A stretch of DNA of 64,000 nt from Planctomyces sp. (lineage in GTDB: Bacteria; Planctomycetota; Planctomycetia; Planctomycetales; Planctomycetaceae). Shown in pieces: positions 18,006 to 26,748 of the stretch. The stretch spans positions 1 through 64,000 of the forward strand of contig SXPC01000280.1 in the NCBI GenBank assembly GCA_005778225.1. The letters run 5' to 3'. Both the position numbers and the translations under genes were made by a program. Under the pieces are notes generated by a model. That model made no database searches. It saw nothing but the letters and a program-made list of their open reading frames with translations, and was not told the DNA's origin. Position 1 is the stretch's first letter. Each line of letters begins with the position of its first letter.

Positions 18006-18932
18006 ATGTTTTTCATCAATCGATTGGTGCAGGCTTGTGACTTCAAGAGACTCGATGATGTCATCCATGTGAGCGATCCGTTTTTATACGGCGAGTTGAG
18101 TCATGAATCGATTCCAGATTTGCTACAAAAACGCCGGACTTATTACATCGAAATCAATGCGAGTTTCAGACACTACTTTCATTTGAAAAAACAGCGATTC
18201 TTAAAAGCGAATCATCCTAATCCGATGTTGATGCTTATGGAAGACGGCCCTGAAGTCATCGCGGAGGCGACCGAAAGAATTCTCGAACAAAAGAGTGGCA
18301 TACGAATTCTGATTGAACCCATTCTGATTCGTGATCTGATCTTTGCGTCGTTTGTTGCGACCTGGATCGATGAGATTGGTTTGCGGTATGGACGGGAGAT
18401 TCCCATCACCGTCGATCTCCTGAGTTGCTTCAACCTTACGGGGCATTCCCATCTGCTGACGAAGAACCAGAGGTCTTTCCTGACCACTTTCTGGAAGTCG
18501 TATGTTGCGGGCAAGCACAAAACGATCCGTCAGTTGCTGAATCGCGACGCGGGAGATTATTGGAAGACGGAGAGTCTATGGAGTGAATACTCCTTATTCA
18601 TTCCGAGGAGAAAGCGCGCTCATTTGTGTCTCTGTGACCAGACGATACTCTCTGCGTTTCGGGTTCGGAAATGGAGTCCAGCAATCGATGTCGTACGAAG
18701 TTCGACGAAGCTTGTTTATCTGGTTGGCGACGACAGTGTTTTGTGGCGATTAGCTGAGTGGGCACAGCTTGAGGATGGGCGTTACTTGAAGACTTGCGTC
18801 GAAACCCCGGTGAAGGTCCGATATCGGCAGATCTATTTTCGATTGACGATGGAAGGCCAGCGGATTTTGACAAGCGGGTTGAGTGGGGAAGATCGACTGA
18901 CGCTATCGCCGATGATGGGGATGGCGTATTGA
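18006..18932 (+). CDS. Hypothetical protein (308 aa)
   Basis: An unrecognised protein with no signal peptide and no clear membrane helix. It is rich in Leu, Arg, Ile and aromatic residues. The middle (RILIEPILIRDLIFASFVATWIDE) is hydrophobic but probably a buried helix pair. The C-terminus has YFRLTMEGQRILTSG, which resembles the strand-turn of small all-beta tails. AGGA directly precedes the ATG at 18006, which is closer than usual, so the start is uncertain. It may be cotranscribed with the gene at 17223, although repeats lie between them. Confidence 0.55.
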   Translation: MFFINRLVQACDFKRLDDVIHVSDPFLYGELSHESIPDLLQKRRTYYIEINASFRHYFHLKKQRFLKANHPNPMLMLMEDGPEVIAEATERILEQKSGIRILIEPILIRDLIFASFVATWIDEIGLRYGREIPITVDLLSCFNLTGHSHLLTKNQRSFLTTFWKSYVAGKHKTIRQLLNRDAGDYWKTESLWSEYSLFIPRRKRAHLCLCDQTILSAFRVRKWSPAIDVVRSSTKLVYLVGDDSVLWRLAEWAQLEDGRYLKTCVETPVKVRYRQIYFRLTMEGQRILTSGLSGEDRLTLSPMMGMAY

Positions 18933-18944
18933 GAGTTTGAAGAA

Positions 18945-18974
18945 ACTGGGGGTCAGCTAGTAATCCTGACCTCA
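18945..18974. repeat. Palindromic element type E, imperfect copy
   Basis: CTGGGGGTCAG and CTGACCTCAG flank CTAGTAATC-like loop sequence. Related to the perfect hairpin at 28413-28445, with which it shares GGTCAGCTA and ATCCTGACC. Confidence 0.65.
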
Positions 18975-19163
18975 GCCATCCGCCTGATTTTCCTCGGTGG
19001 AAAAGTACAATTTTGAGTCAGGAGCGTATTGATTACACAGGCAGGAATATCTGTGCCAACGTAGAAAGCATCGGAATGCTTTTCTGAATACAAGTAAGTG
19101 TTTATGATCGAAAGCCTTGCCCGAGCCAACCTGCCCTCCCTCTTTCTTCCCACCGGCTGAATC

Positions 19164-20033
19164 ATGAGCGCATCTGAATCTGCCTCTGCTGGATCACTGT
19201 CTGCCAAAGCCAAGTCACGTCGTGTGTTGACCACGCGGGTGTTACTGGGGCTGATGTTGCTGATTCTTGTGCTGGGGGTGCGATTTGTGCTGCATCTGGT
19301 GCTGCCGCGGACTTATGACGCGCGGGGTGAGGTGCTGGAGATTGAGTTGCCGCCGAAGCAGCCGGAGTTTGAGGGGCTGTTTTATTGTCTGCGTGAGCAG
19401 CCGTTGGGGATCGTGGTATTGGGGACGGGGAATGGGGGGTGGTCGTACTGGGAAGAGAAGACGGCGACGCATTTATCGGAAGCGGGATTTGCGGTGATTG
19501 GCTGGGACTATCGCAAGTACGTGACGACGCGTGAGTTCGCGCATGATGATCTGATTGACGGATTCGTCGCGGCTGTCGAGGCGGTCTATGAGCGGACGGG
19601 GTGCGATCAGGATATTCCGATCTGGTATGGCGGGTGGTCGACCGGGGCGGAGCAATCAGTGGCAGCGGCATCGTCTCCGAGGCGTCCGGAGAACCTGATC
19701 GGCTTGTTGCTCGCGGCACCAGCGTCGCGTGGTCGATTTGGGCTGGAGACCAGCGACCTGTTGGGAGTTCTCCCCACCGGGCCCGACAGCTTTGCGATGA
19801 CGGACATGGCGCCGGGGCTAGATGGTTTGCACGTGGCTCAGTTTGTCGCGGGGCTGGATCCGATGGGGGATGTTGCATGGCTGGAGGCGTTAAAGACTCC
19901 GTACCGACGATTCGAACTTCCCACTGCGCTGCATGATATGGGGGGCGCCGGGCCGGCCTTTCAAGGGCTCGTCGACGAGGCGATCCGCTGGAGTCTCGAG
20001 GGGACTCGCTTTGAGGGCAGGGTTGATTTCTGA
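19164..20033 (+). CDS. Membrane-anchored alpha/beta hydrolase, VirJ/AcvB-like
   Basis: A 289-residue protein with a single N-terminal membrane helix (about residues 25-45) and an alpha/beta-hydrolase fold behind it. LGTGNGGWSYWEEK resembles the GDGGW stretch of the VirJ/AcvB family, followed by AGFAVIGWDYRKYVT. The nucleophile is probably Ser159 in GGWSTGAEQS. A late His is in LHDMGGAG. In Agrobacterium, AcvB hydrolyses lysyl-phosphatidylglycerol and lies beside the synthase gene lpiA (an MprF homologue). Here the gene converges on mprF and the coding regions overlap by 144 bp. A role in removing aminoacyl groups from lipids is therefore likely but inferred. A general esterase is the alternative. 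Confidence 0.75.
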   Translation: MSASESASAGSLSAKAKSRRVLTTRVLLGLMLLILVLGVRFVLHLVLPRTYDARGEVLEIELPPKQPEFEGLFYCLREQPLGIVVLGTGNGGWSYWEEKTATHLSEAGFAVIGWDYRKYVTTREFAHDDLIDGFVAAVEAVYERTGCDQDIPIWYGGWSTGAEQSVAAASSPRRPENLIGLLLAAPASRGRFGLETSDLLGVLPTGPDSFAMTDMAPGLDGLHVAQFVAGLDPMGDVAWLEALKTPYRRFELPTALHDMGGAGPAFQGLVDEAIRWSLEGTRFEGRVDF

Positions 20034-22637
20034 ATCGTTGCTGGACGACTTGCCGGAATCGTTCTGATCAATGACGACAGCGCGGTTCTTGCGCCCCCGG
20101 CTGATGATCGTCGTCAGGTCACGAAGGATGCCGGGCAGCGCCAGGCCGCCGGGTGAGGCGAGATAGCGGGCGGTCCAGACCGGGTCGAACTTGTTCTTAT
20201 AGTTGCGCAGGCCTTCGAAGCTGTAATAGGATTCGCCATAACGGTAAATCAGCGAGGCGACCTGATTCCACAACGGCGAGCGCTTCCCACCTTCGATCCC
20301 CGAGAGGGGAGCCATGCCGAGGTGGAACCAGACATAGCCCTTCCCCTTCGCCCACATCAGCATTTCCGTGAAGAGAAAGTCCATGATGCCGCTGCGATCG
20401 TCGCCGATGTAGCGCATCAGATCGATGGCGATTTCTTCCGGATCATCGGTCATCCAGAGCGTCGCAAACGCATGGACGACGCCCTCTTTCTCGACGATCG
20501 CACAGGGGCTGCGTCGGAGATAGTCTTCGTCGAAGAAACCGAGAGAGAACCCTTTCTCCTTGCCATTTTTGGACTTCAGCCAGGCATCGGAGACGGACTT
20601 GAGTTGCGCCAGGTAAGGCGTGATTTCATGCGGTGCGAGGACTTTGAAGGTGAAACCTTGCTTGGTGTGTTTGTTGCGGGCGGTGCGGAAGTCCTGGCGT
20701 CGTTTGCCTTCGAGGTTGAAGTCCGCGAGCTTGACGCGGGCTTCTTCGCCGAGTTTGAGGAGGGAGAAGCCCTGGTCGACGTAAACACCCATGGTTTCTG
20801 CGGAGACTTGATAGAAGACGGGCCAGCCGTCGTAGCGGTCGACGAGGTCGCGGAACTGGCCGATGAGTTCGGGCCATTGTTCCTGAGGGCCGACCGGGTC
20901 ACCCATGACGACCCAGCTGCGGCCTTTGACGGCGTACATGAGGAAGGACTCGCCAGTGGGGTGGAACAGGAGGGCTTTGTCTCGCAGGTAGACGAGGTTC
21001 GAGGCGGCTCTTCGCGACTTCGCGACAATCGGAGTGGCTTTGGAGATCTCATCGATCGTGGGAGCATGGGTTTCATCAACCCGTCCACTGCCCAGAAGCT
21101 TGCTCAAGCCGAAGACGAGCAACAAGAGGATCGCCCCCAGTTCGGCACGCAGGAAGCGGGAGGCGTGGCCATCGAATTCGAATTGCCACCAAAGCGCGTT
21201 GGAATAGTCAATGTGCTTATAGGCGAACAGTCCCAGGGAAATCGAGGAGATGACGACGACGGCGACCATCAGCATATACTGCGTCGTCCAGCTGGGGGTC
21301 ATGATCGAGCCGACGCGGTAGAACTCGCGACGACAGGCCAGCAGGACGGTCAGCAAAAAGATGGAAGAGAAGGCTTCTTCGAAGTCGAGCCCTTTCATGA
21401 GTGAGAAGAGAGTTCCGGCGACGAGGAGGCCGACGGTGATCCACCAGGCGGCTCGCATGCGGCGCTGGAGAGGTCGCGCGAGGACGAGGAGGCAGGTGCC
21501 GGTCAGGCTGGAGAGAAAGTGGGAGGCTTCGACGGCTTGCAGGGGAAGAATGCCGACGAGGAATTCGAAGCGTTTTTCAAGGGCAGGGGTTGCACCGGAG
21601 AGGACGAGGATCGCACCCACCACGAGGGTTCCGAATGAGACGACGGTCGGGCCGATCATGCTCAAAGCAGACGAAATGCCTGCAGAGGCTTTGCTGACGG
21701 AACTGCGGAAGCCGGCGAGTTCGTAGACGGCGAGGGTCAACAGAGAGATCGCCAGCGGGATGATGAAGTACATCAGGCGGAAGGTGAGCAGCGTTGCGAG
21801 GAGCTGGTCGGGCTGGATGCCGGGGAGCTGGCTGATGACGACGAATTCGAAGACCCCCAGACCGCCGGGGATCTGGGTGACGCCCATGGCGAGAACGGCA
21901 AGGAGGAAGACTTCGGTGAAGTGGATGAAGTTGACGGGAGCGCCGGGGGGCAGGAGAACGTACAAGCAACCGGCGCAGGTCAGCATTTCTGCGACGGAGG
22001 CAAGCATCTGGTAAATCGTGGACGAGAGCGAGGGGAGCTTGAGTTCGAAGCTGCCGAGGGTGATGGGGGTGCGTCGCCAGGCGGTTAGGCCGAGCCAGAG
22101 GGCAACACCAGCGAGGATGGCGATACCCATCGGTCTGACGGACCAGGGGAGAGCGAGGGCTTGGGGCATCGCAATCGGATCCCAGGCGAAGAGGACGCCT
22201 GCGAGCGTGAGCAGGCCGATCCAGAACGTCGCACCAAGCATTGCGATGATGGCGACGATTTCTGTCGCGGAGTATCCCCATGAGCCGTAGAGGCGGGTGC
22301 GGATGGTCGAACCGCCGAGGAGCGGGCCGAAGTTATAGCTCATCGAATAGCCCAGAAACGAGACCATGGTGGTCTTGCCCCAGGAGAGATTCTTGCCGAG
22401 TTCGCGGTTGGCGAGCCATTCGTAGATGACGAGGATGCCGTAGTTGACGAGCGCGAGGGCGCCGCAGGCGAGGAGTTGCATCGGGGTGATGCGGGTGAGG
22501 CTTTCACGCAGTTGCTCGAGAGAGACGGAACTCAACTCCTTGCGGAGGAAGATGATCGCGACAATCAGAATTAAACAGGTCAAGCCGGGCATGACCCAGC
22601 GACGGAAGATTGTCGTACTAGCAATTCGTTGACTCAT
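19890..22637 (-). CDS. mprF: Bifunctional lysylphosphatidylglycerol synthetase/flippase
   Basis: A 915-residue MprF-type protein. The N-terminal half is a multi-spanning flippase domain: many helices from residue 15 to about 530, including FLGYSMSYNFGPLLGGSTIR and GVTQIPGGLGVFEFV. The C-terminal half is the cytoplasmic DUF2156 aminoacyl transferase with two GNAT-like folds: GDPVGPQEQWPEL, FRTARNKHTKQGF, HLGMAPLSGIEGGK and FKNKFDP-like YKNKFDPVWTARYLASPGG. It moves an amino acid from aminoacyl-tRNA to phosphatidylglycerol and flips the product, which lowers surface charge and raises resistance to cationic peptides. About 48 C-terminal residues after the domain are polar, low in complexity and lie in the overlap with the convergent hydrolase gene. 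Lysine versus alanine specificity cannot be told. Confidence 0.92.
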   Translation of the reverse strand: MSQRIASTTIFRRWVMPGLTCLILIVAIIFLRKELSSVSLEQLRESLTRITPMQLLACGALALVNYGILVIYEWLANRELGKNLSWGKTTMVSFLGYSMSYNFGPLLGGSTIRTRLYGSWGYSATEIVAIIAMLGATFWIGLLTLAGVLFAWDPIAMPQALALPWSVRPMGIAILAGVALWLGLTAWRRTPITLGSFELKLPSLSSTIYQMLASVAEMLTCAGCLYVLLPPGAPVNFIHFTEVFLLAVLAMGVTQIPGGLGVFEFVVISQLPGIQPDQLLATLLTFRLMYFIIPLAISLLTLAVYELAGFRSSVSKASAGISSALSMIGPTVVSFGTLVVGAILVLSGATPALEKRFEFLVGILPLQAVEASHFLSSLTGTCLLVLARPLQRRMRAAWWITVGLLVAGTLFSLMKGLDFEEAFSSIFLLTVLLACRREFYRVGSIMTPSWTTQYMLMVAVVVISSISLGLFAYKHIDYSNALWWQFEFDGHASRFLRAELGAILLLLVFGLSKLLGSGRVDETHAPTIDEISKATPIVAKSRRAASNLVYLRDKALLFHPTGESFLMYAVKGRSWVVMGDPVGPQEQWPELIGQFRDLVDRYDGWPVFYQVSAETMGVYVDQGFSLLKLGEEARVKLADFNLEGKRRQDFRTARNKHTKQGFTFKVLAPHEITPYLAQLKSVSDAWLKSKNGKEKGFSLGFFDEDYLRRSPCAIVEKEGVVHAFATLWMTDDPEEIAIDLMRYIGDDRSGIMDFLFTEMLMWAKGKGYVWFHLGMAPLSGIEGGKRSPLWNQVASLIYRYGESYYSFEGLRNYKNKFDPVWTARYLASPGGLALPGILRDLTTIISRGRKNRAVVIDQNDSGKSSSNDSEINPALKASPLETPADRLVDEPLKGRPGAPHIMQRSGKFESSVRSL

Positions 22638-22838
22638 AGATTCGCCCGCAACAAGTCCCAGGACGTGGCATTAGCACCGATTTGAACTCAATCCAGCATC
22701 GTCCTGACGACAGTTTTGAGGCAGCCCGCCTCTTTGATCGGTTCGCCCTGATGCGAATCCTCGACGTTCTTTAACTCGTTGTTATGATCTTTCAAATCCC
22801 TGCAATTGTTTCCACCCCACATCGAAAGACGCCCATCG

Positions 22839-24536
22839 ATGAGTATCCAGCCGTTTCAGAACTCCGGATTGAACCGTTATTCCTCTCGACTGACTCAACC
22901 GAAGACGGCTGGGGTGTCACAATCCATGCTTTATGCGGCGGGATTAAAAGATGACGACATGAGCAAGGGACAGGTCGGCATCGGGGCAGTGGCCTATGAT
23001 GGTAACCCGTGCAATATGCATTTGTCACGTCTGAGTGACCTTTGTCGCGAATCCGTGATGAACGAAGGTTTACTCGGGATGCGATTTTCGACCATCGGGG
23101 TTTCCGATGGCATCGCGATGGGGACGGAGGGGATGTCGTTTTCTCTGCCGTCGCGGGACACCATCGCGGACTCGTTTGAGACGCAATCTTCCGCGTTTTA
23201 TTACGATGGGCTCGTGATGCTGCCCGGATGCGACAAGAACATGCCGGGGTGTCTGATGGCGGCTGCCAGGTTGAATCGACCGACGTTGATCGTTTATGGC
23301 GGGACAATCAAGCCGGGGTGCTTGAACGGCAAGCCGCTGGATGTGGGGGACTCGAATGAGTCGTATCAGAAGTATGCCACGGGTCAGATTGATGACGAGC
23401 AACGTCGGGCGATTAACCGAAGTTCTTGTCCGGGACCGGGGGCGTGTGGGGGGATGTTCACGGCGAACACGATGGCGGTTGCGATGGAAGCGATGGGGAT
23501 GACGCTGCCTTATTCGTCGTCGATCCCCGCTGAGGATGAGGCAAAGCCGAAGGAGTGTGCGAGCATCGGTTCGTCGATTAAATACCTGATGGAACACAAT
23601 ATCTGTGCGCTCGACATCATGACAAGAAAATCCATCGAGAACGCGATTGTAGCGATGATGGCGCTGGGTGGGTCGACCAACGGAATTCTGCACCTGCTCG
23701 CCGTCGCCCGTGCAGCAGAGATTCCCCTGACGTTGCAGGACTTCCAGGCCATTTCCGAGAAGACGCCGTTGATTGCGGACATGCGACCATCAGGGCGTTA
23801 TGCGATGATCGATCTGCATAATGTCGGGGGAACGCCTGCTGTAATGAAGTATCTGCTGAAAGAAGGGATGCTGCACGGGGATTGTCTGACGGTGACCGGC
23901 AAGACGGTGGCCGAGAATCTGGCTGCTCTGCCGAATCTGAAGCCGGGACAGGATGTTGTCCGGTCGCTGGACAAGCCGATCAAGAAGACGGGGCATTTGC
24001 GGATTCTGTTCGGGAATCTCTCGCCGACGGGGGCGGTCGCTAAGATTACCGGAAAAGAAGGGGAAGTCTTTACAGGACCTGCGAAGGTCTACAACTGCGA
24101 AGAAGACATGCTCGCGGCGGTCCATAATAAGGAGATCGTGAAGGGGGATGTCGTCGTGATTCGTTACGAAGGTCCCACAGGTGGTCCGGGGATGCCGGAG
24201 ATGCTGGCGCCGACGTCAGCGATCATGGCGACGGGACTGGGCAAGGACGTCGCGCTGATCACCGACGGTCGCTTCTCAGGAGCCAGCTACGGCTTTATCG
24301 TCGGCCACGTCACCCCAGAAGCCCAGATCTGTGGGCCGATCGCGCTGGTGCAGGTTGGGGATATGATCACGATCGATGCGATCAAGAACGAGATCGTGCT
24401 GCATGTCAGTGATGAAGAACTCGCGCGACGACAAAGCGAATGGGTGATGCCGCCGTTTCGGGTGACGAAGGGGGTGCTGGCGCGGTATATCCGGACGGTT
24501 AAGCAGGCGAATGAGGGGTGTGTGACGGATGAGTGA
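22839..24536 (+). CDS. ilvD: Dihydroxy-acid dehydratase
   Basis: Iron-sulfur enzyme of branched-chain amino acid synthesis that converts 2,3-dihydroxy-acids to 2-keto acids. The ATG at 22839 ([10 protein letters not shown]) is preferred over one 33 bp upstream, because family members begin shortly before NRYSS. Cluster ligands are in [14 protein letters not shown] and [18 protein letters not shown]. Also present are [10 protein letters not shown] and the C-terminal [20 protein letters not shown]. The length of 565 residues is normal for the shorter IlvD class. It is transcribed alone and is followed by a hairpin cluster containing a terminator. Confidence 0.96.
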   Translation: MSIQPFQNSGLNRYSSRLTQPKTAGVSQSMLYAAGLKDDDMSKGQVGIGAVAYDGNPCNMHLSRLSDLCRESVMNEGLLGMRFSTIGVSDGIAMGTEGMSFSLPSRDTIADSFETQSSAFYYDGLVMLPGCDKNMPGCLMAAARLNRPTLIVYGGTIKPGCLNGKPLDVGDSNESYQKYATGQIDDEQRRAINRSSCPGPGACGGMFTANTMAVAMEAMGMTLPYSSSIPAEDEAKPKECASIGSSIKYLMEHNICALDIMTRKSIENAIVAMMALGGSTNGILHLLAVARAAEIPLTLQDFQAISEKTPLIADMRPSGRYAMIDLHNVGGTPAVMKYLLKEGMLHGDCLTVTGKTVAENLAALPNLKPGQDVVRSLDKPIKKTGHLRILFGNLSPTGAVAKITGKEGEVFTGPAKVYNCEEDMLAAVHNKEIVKGDVVVIRYEGPTGGPGMPEMLAPTSAIMATGLGKDVALITDGRFSGASYGFIVGHVTPEAQICGPIALVQVGDMITIDAIKNEIVLHVSDEELARRQSEWVMPPFRVTKGVLARYIRTVKQANEGCVTDE

Positions 24537-24541
24537 GGGGG

Positions 24542-24566
24542 GTTATTCAAGCGTGGCTTGAATAAG
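24542..24566. repeat. First of three successive hairpins after ilvD
   Basis: TTATTCAAG and CTTGAATAA form a perfect 9-bp stem with a 5-nt loop. The inner GGCTTGAAT recurs in the next hairpin. Confidence 0.7.
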
Positions 24567-24578
24567 GAAGGACTTTGG

Positions 24579-24613
24579 AGCCATATTCAGGCCTGGCTTG
24601 AATATGGCTTTTG
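24579..24613 (+). terminator. Rho-independent terminator of ilvD
   Basis: AGCCATATTCA pairs perfectly with TGAATATGGCT over 11 bp (9-nt loop), followed by TTTTG. It is 42 bp past the ilvD stop and is flanked by two related hairpins. Confidence 0.8.
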
Positions 24614-24619
24614 TTTTGG

Positions 24620-24648
24620 TCCATATTGCGGTGTGGGTTTAATATGGA
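24620..24648. repeat. Third hairpin after ilvD
   Basis: TCCATATT and AATATGGA form an 8-bp stem around a 13-nt G/T-rich loop. It shares the CCATATT arm with the terminator hairpin and lies just upstream of the truncated acetyltransferase gene. Confidence 0.6.
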
Positions 24649-24660
24649 ACTCAGTTTGAC

Positions 24661-24843
24661 ATGAGAAATATTGTCACGATCTACGAATCCGACTTCGACA
24701 CGCTGACCACCCTCTGGGAAGCGTCGGTGCGGGCGACGCATTTGTTTTTGTCCGAGGAGGATATTTTGGCTTTGCGGCCGTTGGTGCGGGGGACGTATTT
24801 GAAGGGGTGGAGCTGCGAGTTTATCAGGATCACGCAGGGGTGA
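24661..24843 (+). pseudogene. Truncated GNAT acetyltransferase (N-terminal remnant)
   Basis: The 60-residue frame begins like YjaB-type GNAT enzymes: an opening beta strand, then FDTLTTLWEASVRATHLFLS, then LRPLVRGTYL. Whole enzymes are about 150 residues. The acetyl-CoA binding motif (Q/R-x-x-G-x-G/A) and all later parts are missing, and the frame stops at 24843 just before a different gene. No continuation is visible in the other frames downstream to 24875. It may be expressed as a peptide but cannot be an active acetyltransferase. Confidence 0.65.
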
Positions 24844-24874
24844 TTCTGGAGGGTTGTCGGTGGTAGGAGAGTCG

Positions 24875-25306
24875 ATGGGGATGTCAAAAGAGATCTTTCC
24901 GCCGGTTGAAGTGAAGAAGGGGCTGCAAGCGGCCCAGATGATGGGATTCTGTGGATTCGGGGCCGCCGCGGCTGTTGGGGGAGCGCTGGGAGACATACGA
25001 CTGGTCATCCTCATTGGGTTTGTATCCGCGCTTTTGGGGTGGGTTCGCTTTGCTTCGCCTTCACGACCTGCCACTGCGTGGAAACTTGTCTTCGTCTATG
25101 TTCTGATGACAGCTGTTTTTGTTTTTGCCTGGGAAATGATCTTTCCGCCACGCTTCAAGATGTCTGTGTGGTCGATGCAAGAGTTTTTTTATCCAGCCTA
25201 TCTGTGCTGGATCTTTTTGGTTCTAGCACCATTGCCGTGGTTGATGTTGAGACCGCCGGTGTCGCGGATGGAGTTGCAGGGTGATTCGGCATCGAATGCG
25301 GATTGA
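24875..25306 (+). CDS. Small membrane protein, unknown
   Basis: 143 residues if started at ATG 24875, which has TAGGAGAG 3-4 nt upstream; a TTG at 24854 and an ATG at 24881 are alternatives. Four hydrophobic helices are visible: a Gly/Ala-rich first one (GFCGFGAAAAVGGALG), then LVILIGFVSALLGWV, LVFVYVLMTAVFVFAWEM and YLCWIFLVLAPLPWLML. No family is recognised. The stop codon is followed immediately by a type A repeat, and the gene converges on the receptor-like gene. Confidence 0.65.
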   Translation: MGMSKEIFPPVEVKKGLQAAQMMGFCGFGAAAAVGGALGDIRLVILIGFVSALLGWVRFASPSRPATAWKLVFVYVLMTAVFVFAWEMIFPPRFKMSVWSMQEFFYPAYLCWIFLVLAPLPWLMLRPPVSRMELQGDSASNAD

Positions 25307-25331
25307 CGGTCCGCACAGCGGACCCTACGGG
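25307..25331 (-). repeat. Interspersed palindrome type A, copy 4
   Basis: GGTCCGCACAGCGGACCCTA, starting the base after the TGA stop of the upstream gene. It lies 32 bp from a type B element, an arrangement mirrored at 2116-2236. Confidence 0.85.
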
Positions 25332-25363
25332 ATCTGATTAGCGTGCATGGTCGCTTTGTGAAC

Positions 25364-25429
25364 TTCGCAGAGGTCCCTCATCCGTCGGCGAAGCGCCGCC
25401 ACCTTCTCCCCGGGGGAGAAGGGACATGA
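25364..25429 (+). repeat. Interspersed element type B, copy identical to 2116-2182
   Basis: Compared base by base with the reverse complement of the first copy, I find no difference over 66 bp. It lies between convergent genes, 16 bp from the stop codon of the receptor-like gene. Confidence 0.85.
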
Positions 25430-25445
25430 GGGAAGATAGTGTCAA

Positions 25446-26540
25446 TTATCGCACTTGCATTTCCGGGTAGTAGCGTTCCTGCAGCATCGTGAGCATGCCG
25501 AGTTCTTCTAATTCCAGGAGGGTTTGGTCGAGTTCTTCCAAGTGGGGCCAGGCGGGGCGGGTGGCGATGGCGTCGTATTGGTAGGTGAAGGGGTCGGCGA
25601 CGCCGAAGTCGGTTTTGGCGTTGTGTTTTTCGAGGATGTGAGTAAGGGCGTGGGTGTCGAAGACGACGGCCTGGAAGTTCTTAGATTTCAAGCCAGTGAC
25701 GAGGTCGTCGATGTGGGCGACGGTGCGGATCTTTTCGATGCCGTTGCGTTGGAGGAGGCCGACGGAGGAGCTGTAGGCTTTGGTGCCGACTTTCATGCCT
25801 TGGAGTTGGTCGAGGCGTGAGTACATCGGGACGCGGTCGGCGGCGCGGTGGAAACGGACCCAGCTGTCGGCGACAGTGGTAACCATGAGCCAGCCGATGG
25901 CGACGGTGACGAGGCCGAGGATGCGGAGTTCTTTGGCGTTGGGGTCGACGCGGTCGTTTTTGATGTCGGTGGGGGCGCCGCCGAGCATGACCTGGAGGAC
26001 GCGGAGGCTGGCGTCCCAGGTGTGTTCCCACCAGGGTTCACCTTCTTTGTGTTCCGTGAAGCGGGCCAAGATGGCGATGATCACGGTGATGGCGACCATG
26101 CCGAAGACGGGCGGGAGGATGATCAGGCAGCGTTCCCACAGCGGGACGGGGTCGACGAGCGGCGACATGACGGAGTAACCCGTCTTGAGGTACGGGTAGG
26201 AGAAGTCGATCCGCTGTTCGCGTTCGAGAGTAGGTGTGAGGCCAGCGAGGCCGACGTCGGCTTCGCCTTTTTCGAGGGTTTGGATGAGCGTTTCGAGGTC
26301 GGGGACCTCGGTGAATTCGCATTCCCAATTGCGCCGGTGGGCGACGGCGCGGAGGGCGTCGACTTCGAGGCCGGCATAACTGCCGTCGGGTTGGATGATG
26401 ACGACCTGGTCGTAAGCATGAACGACGACGCGGACTTTGATGGGAGCGGGATGGGGCTGGCTGAATGCGGTGTTCTGGGAAACGAGAATAGCGAACGCGG
26501 CGATCAGGAGGTGAAGCGGAGATCGGGTGCGATTCGTCAT
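25446..26540 (-). CDS. Ionotropic glutamate receptor-like / solute-binding channel protein
   Basis: 364 residues from ATG 26540 (MTNRTRSPLH); the longer frame to 26597 gives a poor signal. The order is: signal peptide (about 1-26); first lobe of a periplasmic solute-binding domain (GSYAGLEVDALRAVA, KGEADVGLAGLTPTLERE, IDFSYPYLKTGYSVM); a membrane helix (CLIILPPVFGMVAITVIIAI, about 137-160); a re-entrant or linker stretch; a second helix (ILGLVTVAIGWLMVTTVADS); then the second lobe (LDQLQGMKVGTKAYSSSVGL). This split of a binding domain by a channel segment is the layout of prokaryotic glutamate receptors such as GluR0. The TVGYG potassium filter of GluR0 is absent. The ligand is unknown, probably an amino acid. 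Conducting ability is unproven. Confidence 0.8.
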   Translation of the reverse strand: MTNRTRSPLHLLIAAFAILVSQNTAFSQPHPAPIKVRVVVHAYDQVVIIQPDGSYAGLEVDALRAVAHRRNWECEFTEVPDLETLIQTLEKGEADVGLAGLTPTLEREQRIDFSYPYLKTGYSVMSPLVDPVPLWERCLIILPPVFGMVAITVIIAILARFTEHKEGEPWWEHTWDASLRVLQVMLGGAPTDIKNDRVDPNAKELRILGLVTVAIGWLMVTTVADSWVRFHRAADRVPMYSRLDQLQGMKVGTKAYSSSVGLLQRNGIEKIRTVAHIDDLVTGLKSKNFQAVVFDTHALTHILEKHNAKTDFGVADPFTYQYDAIATRPAWPHLEELDQTLLELEELGMLTMLQERYYPEMQVR

Positions 26541-26748
26541 TCGGGGCGGGCTTTCGTCCTCGTGGCGAAGGGTTGATTGGGTTGAGAAATCAACCACGCA
26601 GGATCATAGGCATGAGTTCTCAATTATTGCTAATGGGAAATTGCCCGTTTGAGAAATCGTGTGTATGAAAGTTGAAACTATCTCCTCAGACCCGTCGCCG
26701 TTACGATCGGTGTGAGAGGGTTGAGTTATTGTGAGGAGAAAAGGTTCA

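Noticed and set aside
20322-21404. Plus-strand frame of 360 codons inside mprF
   Set aside because: Composition of a reverse-strand shadow and no conserved motif; mprF is clear.
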